A stretch of DNA of 64,000 bases from Candidatus Kuenenia hertensis (GCA_021646465.1 SOET01000002.1:62001-126000), one strand, 5' to 3'; shown: positions 6,853 to 14,614, counted from the first letter of the stretch. Numbers and translations are program-made. Notes: a model not told the origin generated them from the sequence alone.

Positions 6853-9492
6853 TCATATATCTGAAAACTCCTTAATCACCTGCCAGGGAATAAGGGTTAA
6901 TCTCCTATTTTTCGTTACCCCTTCCTCTATCCTGACGGTTCTTGAGCACGTAAACTTCCCGCCTTCACGTTTAATCCACCCTTTTTCAGCCCATGATCGC
7001 AGTATTGCCCTTTCGGAGTATTTTTCAGATCTCAGAACCTCTGCAAGTTTATGCGGATAAATGCCAATATATTCACCTTCCTTCCATTGGCCGTATGATT
7101 CGCAGTCGGTATTTTTAAAGTACTTTTCATTTCCGCTTGCCCAGGACAAAAGATGCTGCATTGCACGTGTGCCAATATCAATATCTTCCAATGATTCCTC
7201 GATCACATAACCAAATACCCTGTCGATACTCTCCTTTGCCGTAATAGGGTCATCTATGCCAAGAATCTGATGGACAAGATCAATTGCCAGCTTCACTACC
7301 GCAAAATACTGACTGTACCTGTCACCAACTTCAGAATTTGCCTCCATTGACAATGCCCGTTGATACATCTTATAGTCTGCCTTAAGCCTTGTTATTTCAT
7401 CCTGGTTATTCCAGAAAGATAAAAGACCTTGTATGAATTTTATACCGGCATGCCCGTAGTTCTCGCGAATGCATTGTTTAAGATCATTGATAAACTCAGC
7501 GCCTGCATTAGGGAAAGGGCTGCCGTATAATTCAATAGTACGCGCCCGCGCCCCTGAAAAGTTTGTGCATTCAGAAAGTGGGCGTTCACCGGTTGAAAAA
7601 CAGATGGTGTGCCATGTGGGAGTATGCCTGATGCCTGCGATTGATCCCCGTCCCTTACCAACACCATTGGCAATTTGGTAGAGCATACTCGACATAGTAC
7701 GATCATCTACTGTCTGCGAATCGTCCGGGAAGATGGGAATATCACAAAAGAAATTCGCTATCTTCTCAAGAAATACCCTTGTCGAATCCCAGCCAAAAAC
7801 TAACCCGCCTGCTTCCTTATGTGGATTTCCCCATACGCTGGCAGCCAGTTCCAAAACAGTTGTCTTGCCAAGGCTGGTATGCCCCCAAAAATCGATGATA
7901 AAATTTGGAGCTTTCAGCATTCGTAAGAGCGGCGCCGCAAACGATGCATAAAAGGCAAAAGCCGCGTAAGGATATTTCAAAGTAGGTTCTATACACTCCC
8001 TCCATTTCACATACGTTCCCTCTGGTTTCAATGCTTTAACAAACCGTTCAAAGCCAGGTTCCGGAAAAAACTCAACGGAGATATCCTTGCCGCCTTGAAA
8101 AGACTTGTTTTCCTGCTGAGATACCATCTTATTGAGAATAAAGACCTGTTTGCCTTCAATAGATTTTCTGCCAACGCCTTTGGAAATGTACGTTCTCGGA
8201 ATAATATTCATATTGAACGCTTCAAATGTTGCAAGATATTCAACCATTTTCCCGGCATTACGGCTGTTTGCCGGAAGCCCATGGTCTGAAAGCTCCAGTA
8301 TCTTTTTCGAATCTGAAATAATACGCTTTGATATCCACGTATATTTCCATTTGCCGTCTCTTTTGAAAGCGATCTTTACATCCTCCAGGCCAAGGTCTAC
8401 ATCTATTGCCCGCCCAACGATAAACAGCGGTGTATAAAAGGCAGGTTTTTTAACGGAAGTGTTGCCGTAACAAGATATCTGAATAACACGATCCTCTTTA
8501 ACCTCAAACCCTTCCGGTTCAATAAACTTGATTCCATCAATTTCCTTGACCTCGGAAGTTACTTCCTTCGCATTATCAATAAGCTGCTGGAAATCCGTTG
8601 CCGTTCTGCCCATGGAAATAAAAAAATCCGTTACGTCCTTTTTATCTGCGGAATCCATAGAGGACGGCCACTCAATTACCTTCACGCTTTTTGCAGCTCC
8701 CTTGAGGTTATTAATTACCAGCTCGGTTCCTTCTCTCCCCCCATCGTCATTGTCATACGCAATGATTACATTGTGGCCTTGAAAGAAAGCATTCCATTCC
8801 CTTTTCCACGTTCCAGCCCCGGCAGTTCCGGAGACAGCCGGGAAACCCATCTGGTTGAGTAACAACGCCTTGAATTCTCCCTCAGCAATAATAATATACG
8901 GCAAACCCTCTTTGATAATGCCGGAAGGGTACAACGTTGCTTTTGATCCTTTGGTCTGGCCTCCCTTGTGTTCCTTAAGCGCCCACTTGCCAGGCTCATC
9001 AGCCGCAATAGGGACAACGTAATGCTCGTTCTGATAGCCGATGAGGTACTTTTGTATGGTCTCAACGGATAGGCCATATCTCCCCTGGAAGGTCTTTAAC
9101 ACCGTCTCATTCTTCAGCAATTGGTTATGAATAAGCTTCACCTGGTCAAGGGTAAGGTATGCGGTTTTCTGACTTTTGGCGCTGGGTTTCACTTGTCCCC
9201 CGCTGGCGGGGGCAGGGGGTGGAGTCCCGGCTTCCTCCCGAATCTTTTTAACGGCGCTTTTCTTATCTAACCCATAACACAATTGGAGAAACGTAACCGC
9301 ATCTCCCTTTTTCCCGCATCCAAAACAGCGGAAAACACCCTTTTCCACGTTTACCGATAGGGAAGGGTTCTTATCATCATGGAAAGGGCAAAGGCATTGA
9401 ACCTCCGTTTTCCCATTGGCTTCAAATCCGGATATATGCTTCTGGTAAAAACTCCGGTAATCAATCCTGTCTAGCATTTTTTTAACGTTCAT
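6853..9492 (-). CDS. Toprim primase fused to DUF927 helicase
   Basis: An 879-residue replication protein. A CHC2-type zinc finger is at about residues 33-60 (CLCPFHDDKNPS, FRCFGCGKKGDAV). A Toprim domain is at about 195-270 (IIIAEGEFKALL with the catalytic Glu, IAYDNDDGGREG with the metal-binding Asp pair). A DUF927-type ATPase/helicase is at about 350-720, with Walker A GHTSLGKTT and downstream PDDSQT. Primase-helicase fusions of this kind drive autonomous replication of phages, satellites and ICEs. A proline-rich stretch (PPPAPASGG, about residues 91-99) is coded by an inserted palindrome. The iterons lie 26 bp past its stop codon. Confidence 0.9.
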   Translation of the reverse strand: MNVKKMLDRIDYRSFYQKHISGFEANGKTEVQCLCPFHDDKNPSLSVNVEKGVFRCFGCGKKGDAVTFLQLCYGLDKKSAVKKIREEAGTPPPAPASGGQVKPSAKSQKTAYLTLDQVKLIHNQLLKNETVLKTFQGRYGLSVETIQKYLIGYQNEHYVVPIAADEPGKWALKEHKGGQTKGSKATLYPSGIIKEGLPYIIIAEGEFKALLLNQMGFPAVSGTAGAGTWKREWNAFFQGHNVIIAYDNDDGGREGTELVINNLKGAAKSVKVIEWPSSMDSADKKDVTDFFISMGRTATDFQQLIDNAKEVTSEVKEIDGIKFIEPEGFEVKEDRVIQISCYGNTSVKKPAFYTPLFIVGRAIDVDLGLEDVKIAFKRDGKWKYTWISKRIISDSKKILELSDHGLPANSRNAGKMVEYLATFEAFNMNIIPRTYISKGVGRKSIEGKQVFILNKMVSQQENKSFQGGKDISVEFFPEPGFERFVKALKPEGTYVKWRECIEPTLKYPYAAFAFYASFAAPLLRMLKAPNFIIDFWGHTSLGKTTVLELAASVWGNPHKEAGGLVFGWDSTRVFLEKIANFFCDIPIFPDDSQTVDDRTMSSMLYQIANGVGKGRGSIAGIRHTPTWHTICFSTGERPLSECTNFSGARARTIELYGSPFPNAGAEFINDLKQCIRENYGHAGIKFIQGLLSFWNNQDEITRLKADYKMYQRALSMEANSEVGDRYSQYFAVVKLAIDLVHQILGIDDPITAKESIDRVFGYVIEESLEDIDIGTRAMQHLLSWASGNEKYFKNTDCESYGQWKEGEYIGIYPHKLAEVLRSEKYSERAILRSWAEKGWIKREGGKFTCSRTVRIEEGVTKNRRLTLIPWQVIKEFSDI
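9188..9216. repeat. Palindromic insert inside primase gene
   Basis: TCCCCCGCTGGCGGGGGCAG is a hairpin of the C-rich palindrome family. It is translated in frame as the Pro/Ala linker between the zinc finger and Toprim domains, where an insertion is least harmful. Confidence 0.6.
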
Positions 9493-9536
9493 ATCGTCCG
9501 CTCCAATCTGATAAATCCTCTGTCGAATCCCCCGGC

Positions 9537-9565
9537 GTAGAGACAGGTTTCAAACCTGTCTCTAC
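9537..9565. repeat. GTAGAGACAGG palindromic repeat
   Basis: GTAGAGACAGGTTT and its reverse complement form a 29-base palindrome. A second copy lies at 40767-40795 in the core chromosome. It stands in the 379-bp gap between the zinc-ribbon and primase genes (9493-9871), which otherwise shows only the terminator at 9731. Confidence 0.75.
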
Positions 9566-9730
9566 AATTGGGACAGGGGGGTTGTTCTCCATACTGCCAT
9601 ACCCTTTACAAATTGTCTCTTAAACCGGTTTAAAACTTTTCTTGATGTCCTAATGCCATTTCCCCTCCAAAAATATCCTCATGGCGTTTATAAACAGGTA
9701 AAAATCGATTTAAACCAGCTCTCCGGGCAA

Positions 9731-9794
9731 TAAAAAAAGCCAGGATTACGAGAAAATATTACACAACCGTCTGTAATACTTTCTCATAACCCTG
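9731..9794 (-). terminator. Rho-independent terminator
   Basis: Read leftward, a 23-bp imperfect stem (9741-9763 with 9772-9794) is followed by a run of seven T. It lies 78 bp after the stop of the 71-residue zinc-ribbon gene and should end the 11377-9872 transcript before the primase gene. Confidence 0.75.
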
Positions 9795-9871
9795 ACTTAC
9801 ATGCCCTTATTCGTACTGCTGAGCTTAGATGCCTTATTAGGTTACGGCTTACATGCCCTTACTATTTGTTT

Positions 9872-10087
9872 CTAAACAGCCAATTTTGGCCGCATAGCGA
9901 ATTTCCCGCATTTCTTGCACTTAATATATTGCTCCCCATTATCATATTCAACGATGCCATTGCTTCTAACATACTTGTACCCCTCCCTGTCAGGAACAAT
10001 AATAAAGTGATTGCAACAAGGATTTGGACACTTTCCATCTGGTTTTAGGACGCCAGAAACCATAATGTTTTTAATCGTTTTTACCAT
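9872..10087 (-). CDS. Small zinc-ribbon protein, unknown
   Basis: A 71-residue protein with two cysteine pairs, CPNPCC at about residues 20-25 and CKKC at about 58-61, which should bind one zinc ion. The ATG at 10087 overlaps the end of the previous gene by 17 bases and has a GGGAGG site about eleven bases upstream. The longer in-frame extension to 10228 is only a shadow of that gene. Such ribbons often serve in DNA binding or as subunits of replication and transcription proteins; nothing here decides between these. Confidence 0.6.
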   Translation of the reverse strand: MVKTIKNIMVSGVLKPDGKCPNPCCNHFIIVPDREGYKYVRSNGIVEYDNGEQYIKCKKCGKFAMRPKLAV

Positions 10088-10772
10088 TTTTCTGTTTACC
10101 TCCCTTTCCGGACTTTTTGTCCTTTTTCTCTCCTTTTGTCTTTTTCCCCAACGACCCCACACAAGGGCCATGTAACCCCGTAGGCGAAAAGTACGTATAA
10201 GACTTCTTGCCTTCGAGATATTCTTCAAGCTCTTCTTCCCAACCTTCCCATCCTATCCCGCCAGTATAGAACAAATCATCAAGATAAGATTCTATTACCT
10301 CGTAGGCATCATCATACAAATCATCTTCAGACTTATTGGCAAAAGGAGCCAACATTACCGATAATTCAGACGTAAATATCCTTGTCAGGTTCTCTGCCAT
10401 ATCGCTGATTAATTTTAACCGTCCTTTTTCCCAGTTAGCCAAATAAGGAAGTTTTTTAATAGAATCAGATGCGTCATCTTCTGATTTAGAAGACTCTTTT
10501 ATCTGTCTTACAAGAGACAGCCATTCATCAGACGACATTCTTTTATGCTTAATTTGCTCGTAGGTAAGGCCTTCATCATGTAATTTCATGATCTGCTTAA
10601 TTTCATTAAAAACCCTATCATCAAATTCAGAAACCGAACCTTTCCCTTTTCCCAAGCCATAACGCATAGGCTTTTTGATAAGCCCCAAAGTGATAAAATG
10701 CGTGAGCATGCTATCAGTTACTTTTATCCCTTCCCCCGCAAGCTTTTCTAACAATTCCTTTTTTGTTATCAT
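10071..10772 (-). CDS. MerR-like N-terminal regulator, unknown
   Basis: A 233-residue protein. Residues 1-85 look like a MerR-type winged helix-turn-helix (KKELLEKLAGEGIKVTDSML, LGLIKKP, then a YEQIKHKR helix). The middle is acidic and helical (DDLYDDAYEVIESYLDDLFY), and the tail is a lysine/glycine-rich disordered stretch. The ORF starts with an ATG. It overlaps the zinc-ribbon gene by 17 bases, which suggests co-translation. A DNA-binding regulatory role is likely, but I cannot name the family. Confidence 0.6.
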   Translation of the reverse strand: MITKKELLEKLAGEGIKVTDSMLTHFITLGLIKKPMRYGLGKGKGSVSEFDDRVFNEIKQIMKLHDEGLTYEQIKHKRMSSDEWLSLVRQIKESSKSEDDASDSIKKLPYLANWEKGRLKLISDMAENLTRIFTSELSVMLAPFANKSEDDLYDDAYEVIESYLDDLFYTGGIGWEGWEEELEEYLEGKKSYTYFSPTGLHGPCVGSLGKKTKGEKKDKKSGKGGKQKNGKND

Positions 10773-10876
10773 TTCCTTTCCTCACTACAAATATAGAATT
10801 TATAAATGGTTTATAGATTCTATGTTTCAAAATCTTTTTTGTCAATACTTTTCTAAAATATTCAAAAAAAATTACA

Positions 10877-11377
10877 CTAACCGCCCACGGCCTTCTTTCC
10901 CGTAAGCGGCTGTAAATATTCCATGCATCTGTTTTTCAGTTCCTCAGCCTTCTCTTTCAATTCCCCGTTCCGGTTGATTACCGTATCCAGGCGATCCGCC
11001 GCTTCACGCAATTCACGTATTGCCACGTTCTTTGATTGATAGCTTCCATGATTCATCGAATCGATAATATACTTGGCGCGTCTCAGCAAACAAATATCGC
11101 TCTTATGGTATTGATCCACATACCCGGCAAGGATACTCTCCTGATGCGCCAGGTACAGATCAATAATCTGAGAAAGACCCCATCTCAGGTTGCATGGGTG
11201 GTCGGGATGCGTCACCGGCAATTCTCCTGCTGAATCATCCGAAAGCTCGTTAAAATCAGAACTTTTCAGAAGCGCGCCAAACGCCCTCAGCGCGTAGTTA
11301 TGGTTCGACAACTTATCGTAGATATCCGCAACACATCGCGGATCAAAACTCCCTTCCTTTTCCTTCTCGTCCGACAT
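10877..11377 (-). CDS. Hypothetical helical protein
   Basis: A 166-residue mostly helical protein opening MSDEKEKEGSFDPRCVADIY, with THPDHPCNLRWGLSQIIDLY in the middle and a coiled-coil-like C-terminus (DRLDTVINRNGELKEKAEEL). The ATG is preceded by GGAGGG. I recognise no family. The 105-bp gap to the next gene is AT-rich and could hold the promoter of the MerR-like gene. Confidence 0.6.
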   Translation of the reverse strand: MSDEKEKEGSFDPRCVADIYDKLSNHNYALRAFGALLKSSDFNELSDDSAGELPVTHPDHPCNLRWGLSQIIDLYLAHQESILAGYVDQYHKSDICLLRRAKYIIDSMNHGSYQSKNVAIRELREAADRLDTVINRNGELKEKAEELKNRCMEYLQPLTGKKAVGG

Positions 11378-11433
11378 GGTTATTTCCCTCCAATTTATTT
11401 TTTTATCTGTGTAATCTGTGTCTGTGGTTCCGG

Positions 11434-11461
11434 GTAAAGACGCAAGGCCTTGCGTCTCTAC
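11434..11461. repeat. GTAGAGACGCAA palindromic repeat, copy 1
   Basis: One of three copies in the element of a 28-base palindrome of the form GTAGAGACGCAA...TTGCGTCTCTAC (others at 11769 and 13797; this copy starts GTAAAG). The last bases form the TAG stop codon of the recombinase gene at 11458, so the repeat defines that gene's end. Confidence 0.8.
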
Positions 11462-12087
11462 AAAGCAAACTGCAACCGTGCCACAGCGTCCATCTTCTTT
11501 TCATCTGTCGTATGCAGATACTTTTCCGTAGTCCTTATATGCGAATGCCCTAAAAGTTCCTGCACGGTTTTAAGATCAACCCCCTTATCCAGGAGCGTTG
11601 TGGCAAAGGAATGCCGTGTTGTATGCGGCGTAATCCTCTTGGCAATCAAAGCCGCCTTCCTTACCCTTCTCAAAAGACAATCCACCGCCTTATGCGTAAG
11701 CGGCTGCACATCACACTTCCCATGTTCCCCCATGGTATAAAATAAATATTGTTCTGTATGATCCCCCCGTAGAGACGCAATGCCTTGCGTCTCTACAAGC
11801 TTCATTGCCTTCTGATACTCCAACACCGCCTCCACAACATCCTTATTCAGCGCAACGCGCCTGTGCCTCTTTCCCTTGCCAATTACATCTATTACCGGTT
11901 GATTCCGGTACGTGCTCACATGCGAAACCCTCAGACTGCACACCTCCGCTTTCCGTAGCCCCGTAGAAAACATCAGAAGCAAAATCGCATAATCCCGTTT
12001 GCCCTGCAATGTTCTCCGATCAGGCACACGCAAAACGGCGCCAATCTCATCCTCCGTAAGAAATTCCGACACCCTTTTCCGCTTCAT
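11458..12087 (-). CDS. Catalytic-domain-only tyrosine recombinase
   Basis: A 209-residue recombinase that starts directly with the catalytic domain (EFLTEDEIGAVLRVPDRR) and lacks the N-terminal core-binding domain found in the two other recombinases of the element. Active-site residues are present: Arg in GLRKAEV, Lys in GKGKRHRR, HTTRHS, LLGHSH, and Tyr in EKYLHT. A strong AAGGAGG site precedes the ATG, so it is not simply cut short by a wrong start. About 12 residues (LVETQGIASLRG) come from an inserted 28-base palindrome, and the stop lies in another. It may be a remnant or a specialised short recombinase. Confidence 0.8.
   Translation of the reverse strand: MKRKRVSEFLTEDEIGAVLRVPDRRTLQGKRDYAILLLMFSTGLRKAEVCSLRVSHVSTYRNQPVIDVIGKGKRHRRVALNKDVVEAVLEYQKAMKLVETQGIASLRGDHTEQYLFYTMGEHGKCDVQPLTHKAVDCLLRRVRKAALIAKRITPHTTRHSFATTLLDKGVDLKTVQELLGHSHIRTTEKYLHTTDEKKMDAVARLQFAL
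11769..11796. repeat. GTAGAGACGCAA palindromic repeat, copy 2
   Basis: A perfect member of the 28-base palindrome family, lying inside the recombinase coding region and translated in frame as VETQGIASL. It sits between conserved recombinase blocks. Confidence 0.85.
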
Positions 12088-12140
12088 TGTCCTTTCTCCT
12101 CCTTATTGACAAATTTTCAGATATATGTTAGCTTAAGTTC

Positions 12141-12494
12141 ATGTCTATCATTACCATACCAAACATATTACGTGAAAAACTCACCGATGAAGGCGCAAAC
12201 GCCCTGGTAGAAATACTCGACAGGGTAGAAGACCGCAGCCAGGCGCACACGATAGAAACCGTAGAACTAAAGTTTGAAAAACGCCTGACGGAGGAAACCA
12301 CCCGCCTTGAAAAACGCATCACAGAAGAAACCACCCGGCTTGAAATAAAAATCGAATCTGCCCGCTCAGACCTTGAAAAAAAGATTGAATCCACCAGGAC
12401 CGACCTCATCAAATGGATGTTCATCTTCTGGATAGGACAATTCGCCTCCATTGTTGGCATATTAACTGCCATTCTTTTTGCCTTTTTCAAGTAA
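12141..12494 (+). CDS. DUF1640-like coiled-coil membrane protein
   Basis: A 117-residue protein with a DUF1640-type N-terminus (REKLTDEGANALVEIL), a heptad coiled coil with repeated EETTRLEKRI units at about residues 45-85, and one C-terminal transmembrane helix (IFWIGQFASIVGILTAI). It is the only rightward gene between the recombinase and the antirepressor and overlaps the latter's 3' end by eight bases. A TTGACA box lies at 12106, but no good -10 and no ribosome site are seen. The function of the family in bacteria is unknown; such proteins are abundant in anammox genomes as far as I recall. Confidence 0.75.
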   Translation: MSIITIPNILREKLTDEGANALVEILDRVEDRSQAHTIETVELKFEKRLTEETTRLEKRITEETTRLEIKIESARSDLEKKIESTRTDLIKWMFIFWIGQFASIVGILTAILFAFFK

Positions 12495-13161
12495 CCTGTA
12501 AGGGCGTATTGCCATACGCCCCTATCGATGCAAACGGCAATTGAAGCTGCTTAATCACCCTTTCCATTGCCTCGCCATCAGAAATAACAATATCCGGGTA
12601 CACCTTCTGCAGCGTCTTTTTCAAAAGCTGGTAGGTATTCGTGCTCCTGGTCTTTTCATAATACTTGATCATCTCAAAGATAGCGTTCATCTCCTGGGCA
12701 GTAAGCGGAATCCTGTCGGAATCCAGGTGATACCTCTCCTGAAACATAATCTTTCGTAAGGTTGGTATAGCCCACCGCTGAAATGCCAGGATCCTTCCCC
12801 GCCGCTCGACATTTTTCACCCTTTTTGGATTGATTTTCACCATCAAACCGATAAAACCATCAAGGGTTAAGGCCATAACTTCACGATTTTTACCATCAAC
12901 CGTTGTCGTTACGACAATGGTTGACCACTCTTTTAAGAGGGTATCGCCATCAATTAACCGCCAAAGTGCCTCTTTTTGGTAGCTAACATAATCAGCGATA
13001 TCATTTAACGATACCACCGGCACCTTTTCGCCATTCATCGCTACAATAGCAATCCTTAAAGGCTTTCCGTTAAACTCCTCAAACCTTACATCCACCGGCT
13101 TCAATGCCTCCTGCCGGTCAAACCCTTCCTTCACATCTTCTAAATTCACTAAGCTTTTCAT
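12487..13161 (-). CDS. Phage antirepressor, P22/BRO N-terminal type
   Basis: A 224-residue protein whose N-terminal half is a P22 antirepressor/BRO-N type domain (EKVPVVSLNDIADYVSYQKE, then ALTLDGFIGLMVKINPKRVK). The C-terminal half is helical (LTAQEMNAIFEMIKYYEKTR). In phages such proteins block repressors or bind DNA directly. It is divergent from the ribbon-helix-helix gene over a shared operator region, which forms a plausible genetic switch. The last residues (GAYGNTPLQ) are coded by a palindromic repeat. An ATGGAGGT ribosome site precedes the start. Confidence 0.8.
   Translation of the reverse strand: MKSLVNLEDVKEGFDRQEALKPVDVRFEEFNGKPLRIAIVAMNGEKVPVVSLNDIADYVSYQKEALWRLIDGDTLLKEWSTIVVTTTVDGKNREVMALTLDGFIGLMVKINPKRVKNVERRGRILAFQRWAIPTLRKIMFQERYHLDSDRIPLTAQEMNAIFEMIKYYEKTRSTNTYQLLKKTLQKVYPDIVISDGEAMERVIKQLQLPFASIGAYGNTPLQVT
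12498..12525. repeat. GTAGGGGCGTATTG-type palindromic repeat
   Basis: AAGGGCGTATTG...CATACGCCCCT forms a hairpin covering the end of the antirepressor gene and supplying its C-terminal residues. It stands between two convergent genes and may also stop transcription. Confidence 0.7.
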
Positions 13162-13197
13162 AGTTTTTTACCTCCATTTAAAAATAGCAATAAAATA

Positions 13198-13279
13198 ATT
13201 GTATTAATAATACTAATAATACAATTAATACAATAAGTATATTTTGTCAAGATAAAATTTTGTATTGACAATACAAAAT
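13198..13279. promoter_or_regulatory. TTGTATT operator cluster between divergent genes
   Basis: Five copies of TTGTATT or its complement AATACAA lie in this stretch, at 13199, 13218, 13227, 13260 and 13270. Two pairs form palindromes: 13198-13225, and the near-perfect 23-base 13257-13279 with 11-bp arms. The latter overlaps the -35 box of the rightward promoter. The arrangement fits binding of the ribbon-helix-helix protein encoded next door to control both itself and the antirepressor. Confidence 0.65.
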
Positions 13280-13292
13280 GTATGGATACAAT
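13265..13292 (+). promoter_or_regulatory. Promoter of ribbon-helix-helix gene
   Basis: TTGACA (13265-13270), a 16-bp spacer, and TACAAT (13287-13292). Transcription should start near 13299, after the upstream in-frame ATG at 13282 and before the ATG at 13312, which supports the later start. Confidence 0.7.
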
Positions 13293-13311
13293 GAAAGCGA
13301 AAGGAGATACG

Positions 13312-13482
13312 ATGTCAGAAAAAATAGACAAAACTTTTATAAATATTCAAATTCCAACGGAAATGTTGGATTTGATAGACGATTACCGCTTTAAAAACCG
13401 GATTCAATCCAGGGCTGAGGCAGTAAGGCAGTTAATAGAAAAGGCACTGGGCAGTCCCAAAAAAGAACCCTCAAAGAAGTAA
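13312..13482 (+). CDS. Ribbon-helix-helix (CopG/Arc) repressor
   Basis: A 56-residue protein with a beta strand (KTFINIQIP) and two helices (EMLDLIDDYRF, SRAEAVRQLIEKAL), the CopG/Arc fold that binds DNA as a dimer. The start at 13312 follows AAAGGAGA at six bases and lies after the inferred transcription start. It probably represses its own promoter and the divergent antirepressor through the TTGTATT sites, a lysogeny-like switch for the element. Confidence 0.8.
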   Translation: MSEKIDKTFINIQIPTEMLDLIDDYRFKNRIQSRAEAVRQLIEKALGSPKKEPSKK

Positions 13483-13570
13483 AGCAGCCATAAGGAGTCA
13501 TGTTGAGGGGGATCAGCCAATTCTTACGCATGACTGTTATACATTGCTGATCAATGTATAACCTGCTCAT

Positions 13571-13680
13571 AAAGAGGGTTGACAACTGGAAAGACGCCGT
13601 GGCCAGTTGGACGGACTTTACAAGTCGGCCCTATGAGGGATGCCCGCTTAGGGCGGGATGGCGCCCCTCCAACCCTCTTT
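13571..13680. other. Folded multi-hairpin unit 1, candidate RNA
   Basis: An 11-bp perfect closing stem (13571-13581 with 13670-13680) encloses at least four hairpins. These are CAACTGG/CCAGTTG (13583, 13603), GACTT/AAGTC (13614, 13622), CCCT/AGGG (13629, 13636) and CCCGC/GCGGG (13643, 13653). This junction is far more ordered than chance sequence. It may be a structured RNA, a folded-DNA recombination site or a palindromic mobile repeat. It is the first of four such units at the toxin-antitoxin block. Confidence 0.55.
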
Positions 13681-13796
13681 ACCTTTTTTACCCTTTATGG
13701 TAACCTTTAAACAAAGAATCTTTCCCGGCGACGCGGTGAATCCACCAGCCGTACCGTTCCGTATTTGGAATTGGAGTTGAGGGGAATTTGTTGCTT

Positions 13797-13824
13797 GTAG
13801 AGACGCAATGCCTTGCGTCTCTAC
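13797..13824. repeat. GTAGAGACGCAA palindromic repeat, copy 3
   Basis: A perfect 28-base family member in the 648-bp gene-poor gap 13483-14130. Apart from this repeat and the folded units, I see no supported gene in that gap; short ORFs there read through palindromes. Confidence 0.8.
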
Positions 13825-13926
13825 GGGGGATTGCAAAGGAACGTTCAGGAAAGGGGAGGCTTACTCCGCCTAACTACCTGCACGTATCGGCATGTAAGCC
13901 GTGACCGATCATCATCCTTTGCTAAG

Positions 13927-14007
13927 GTATAAGGGGTCAGGCTGACTTGGCCTTCGGAGAATACTCCGTTGATGAGCCAATGGGGGTCGCCATCCCCGCC
14001 CTTATAC
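13927..14007. other. Folded multi-hairpin unit 2
   Basis: GTATAAGGG (13927-13935) pairs perfectly with CCCTTATAC (13999-14007). Inside are GTCAG/CTGAC, TTGGC/GCCAA with an inner GGAG/CTCC, and GGGG/CCCC hairpins. It shares the closing-stem-plus-hairpins plan of unit 1 but not its sequence. Confidence 0.5.
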
Positions 14008-14009
14008 TT

Positions 14010-14096
14010 CCTGGAAACGTATATGGCAAGGGGGGACGCCCCGCCTAGCGGCCATATACGGGCCGTTAGTGCGATCCGCTTCGGTCACGTTCCAGG
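14010..14096. other. Folded multi-hairpin unit 3
   Basis: CCTGGAA (14010-14016) pairs with TTCCAGG (14090-14096). An inner 10-bp perfect stem pairs CGTATATGGC (14018-14027) with GCCATATACG (14051-14060) around a GGGG/CCCC tip. It ends 35 bp before the HicB start, so it would lie in the 5' leader of the hicBA transcript. Confidence 0.5.
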
Positions 14097-14130
14097 GTTG
14101 TTTATATGCATTTTGTTAGGAGAATGTATC

Positions 14131-14355
14131 ATGCACATTAAATTAACTGCTGTTTTCCAAAAGGTGCCCGAAGGGTATATCGGATTTGTGGAGGAGTTGC
14201 CAGGGGCAAATACGCAGGGGGCAACATTGGATGAAGCAAGGAATAATCTTGAAGAGGCAATACAATTAGTTCTGGATGCCAACAGGCAGTTAGCAGAAGA
14301 ATCACTTGAAGGGCAAGAGGTGATAAAAGAGCAAATCCCGGTCTCCGCGCCATGA
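14131..14355 (+). CDS. hicB: HicB-family antitoxin
   Basis: A 74-residue protein opening MHIKLTAVFQKVPEGYIGFV, with GANTQGATLDEARNNLEEAI, the partial RNase-H-like fold of HicB antitoxins. A TTAGGAGAAT ribosome site lies before the ATG; longer in-frame upstream starts run through the folded repeats and are rejected. The stop overlaps the hicA start (ATGA). It should bind and neutralise HicA and may repress the operon, although the usual C-terminal DNA-binding part is short or missing. Confidence 0.85.
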   Translation: MHIKLTAVFQKVPEGYIGFVEELPGANTQGATLDEARNNLEEAIQLVLDANRQLAEESLEGQEVIKEQIPVSAP

Positions 14356-14537
14356 AACGCCGCGACCTTATTCGCTATTTAGAAACTCATGGATGCGGAT
14401 TTTTACGGGAAGGCGGGAATCATACCGTGTACGTCAACCGCACTACGAAAAAAACTTCCACAGTACCCAGGCACAAAGAAATTAATGATTTCCTTGTTAA
14501 TAAAATCTGTAAGGATCTCGGAATCCCAAAACCGTAA
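14352..14537 (+). CDS. hicA: HicA-family mRNA interferase toxin
   Basis: A 61-residue toxin with the small double-stranded-RNA-binding-like fold. It opens MKRRDLIRYLETHGCGFLRE, followed by GGNHTVYVN with the conserved catalytic His and PRHKEINDFLVNKICKDLGI. It should cleave mRNA when freed from HicB. The gene order antitoxin then toxin, with a 4-bp overlap, is a known arrangement. The module probably stabilises the element in the host. Confidence 0.9.
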   Translation: MKRRDLIRYLETHGCGFLREGGNHTVYVNRTTKKTSTVPRHKEINDFLVNKICKDLGIPKP

Positions 14538-14556
14538 AATCAAAAGGCTTGGTAGA

Positions 14557-14571
14557 GTGGGCATTGCCCAC
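14557..14571. repeat. GTGGGCATTGCCCAC palindrome
   Basis: A short perfect hairpin (GTGGGC/GCCCAC) between the two toxin-antitoxin modules, followed by a leader resembling that of hicB. It belongs to a widespread class of short palindromes. Confidence 0.65.
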
Positions 14572-14614
14572 CACAAAGGGTGTTTATATGCGTTTTTTAT
14601 TAGGAGAATTCATT

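Noticed and set aside
13648-13836. Leftward 62-codon ORF
   Set aside because: It is only the reading of a palindromic repeat and a folded unit; no ribosome site and no start context.
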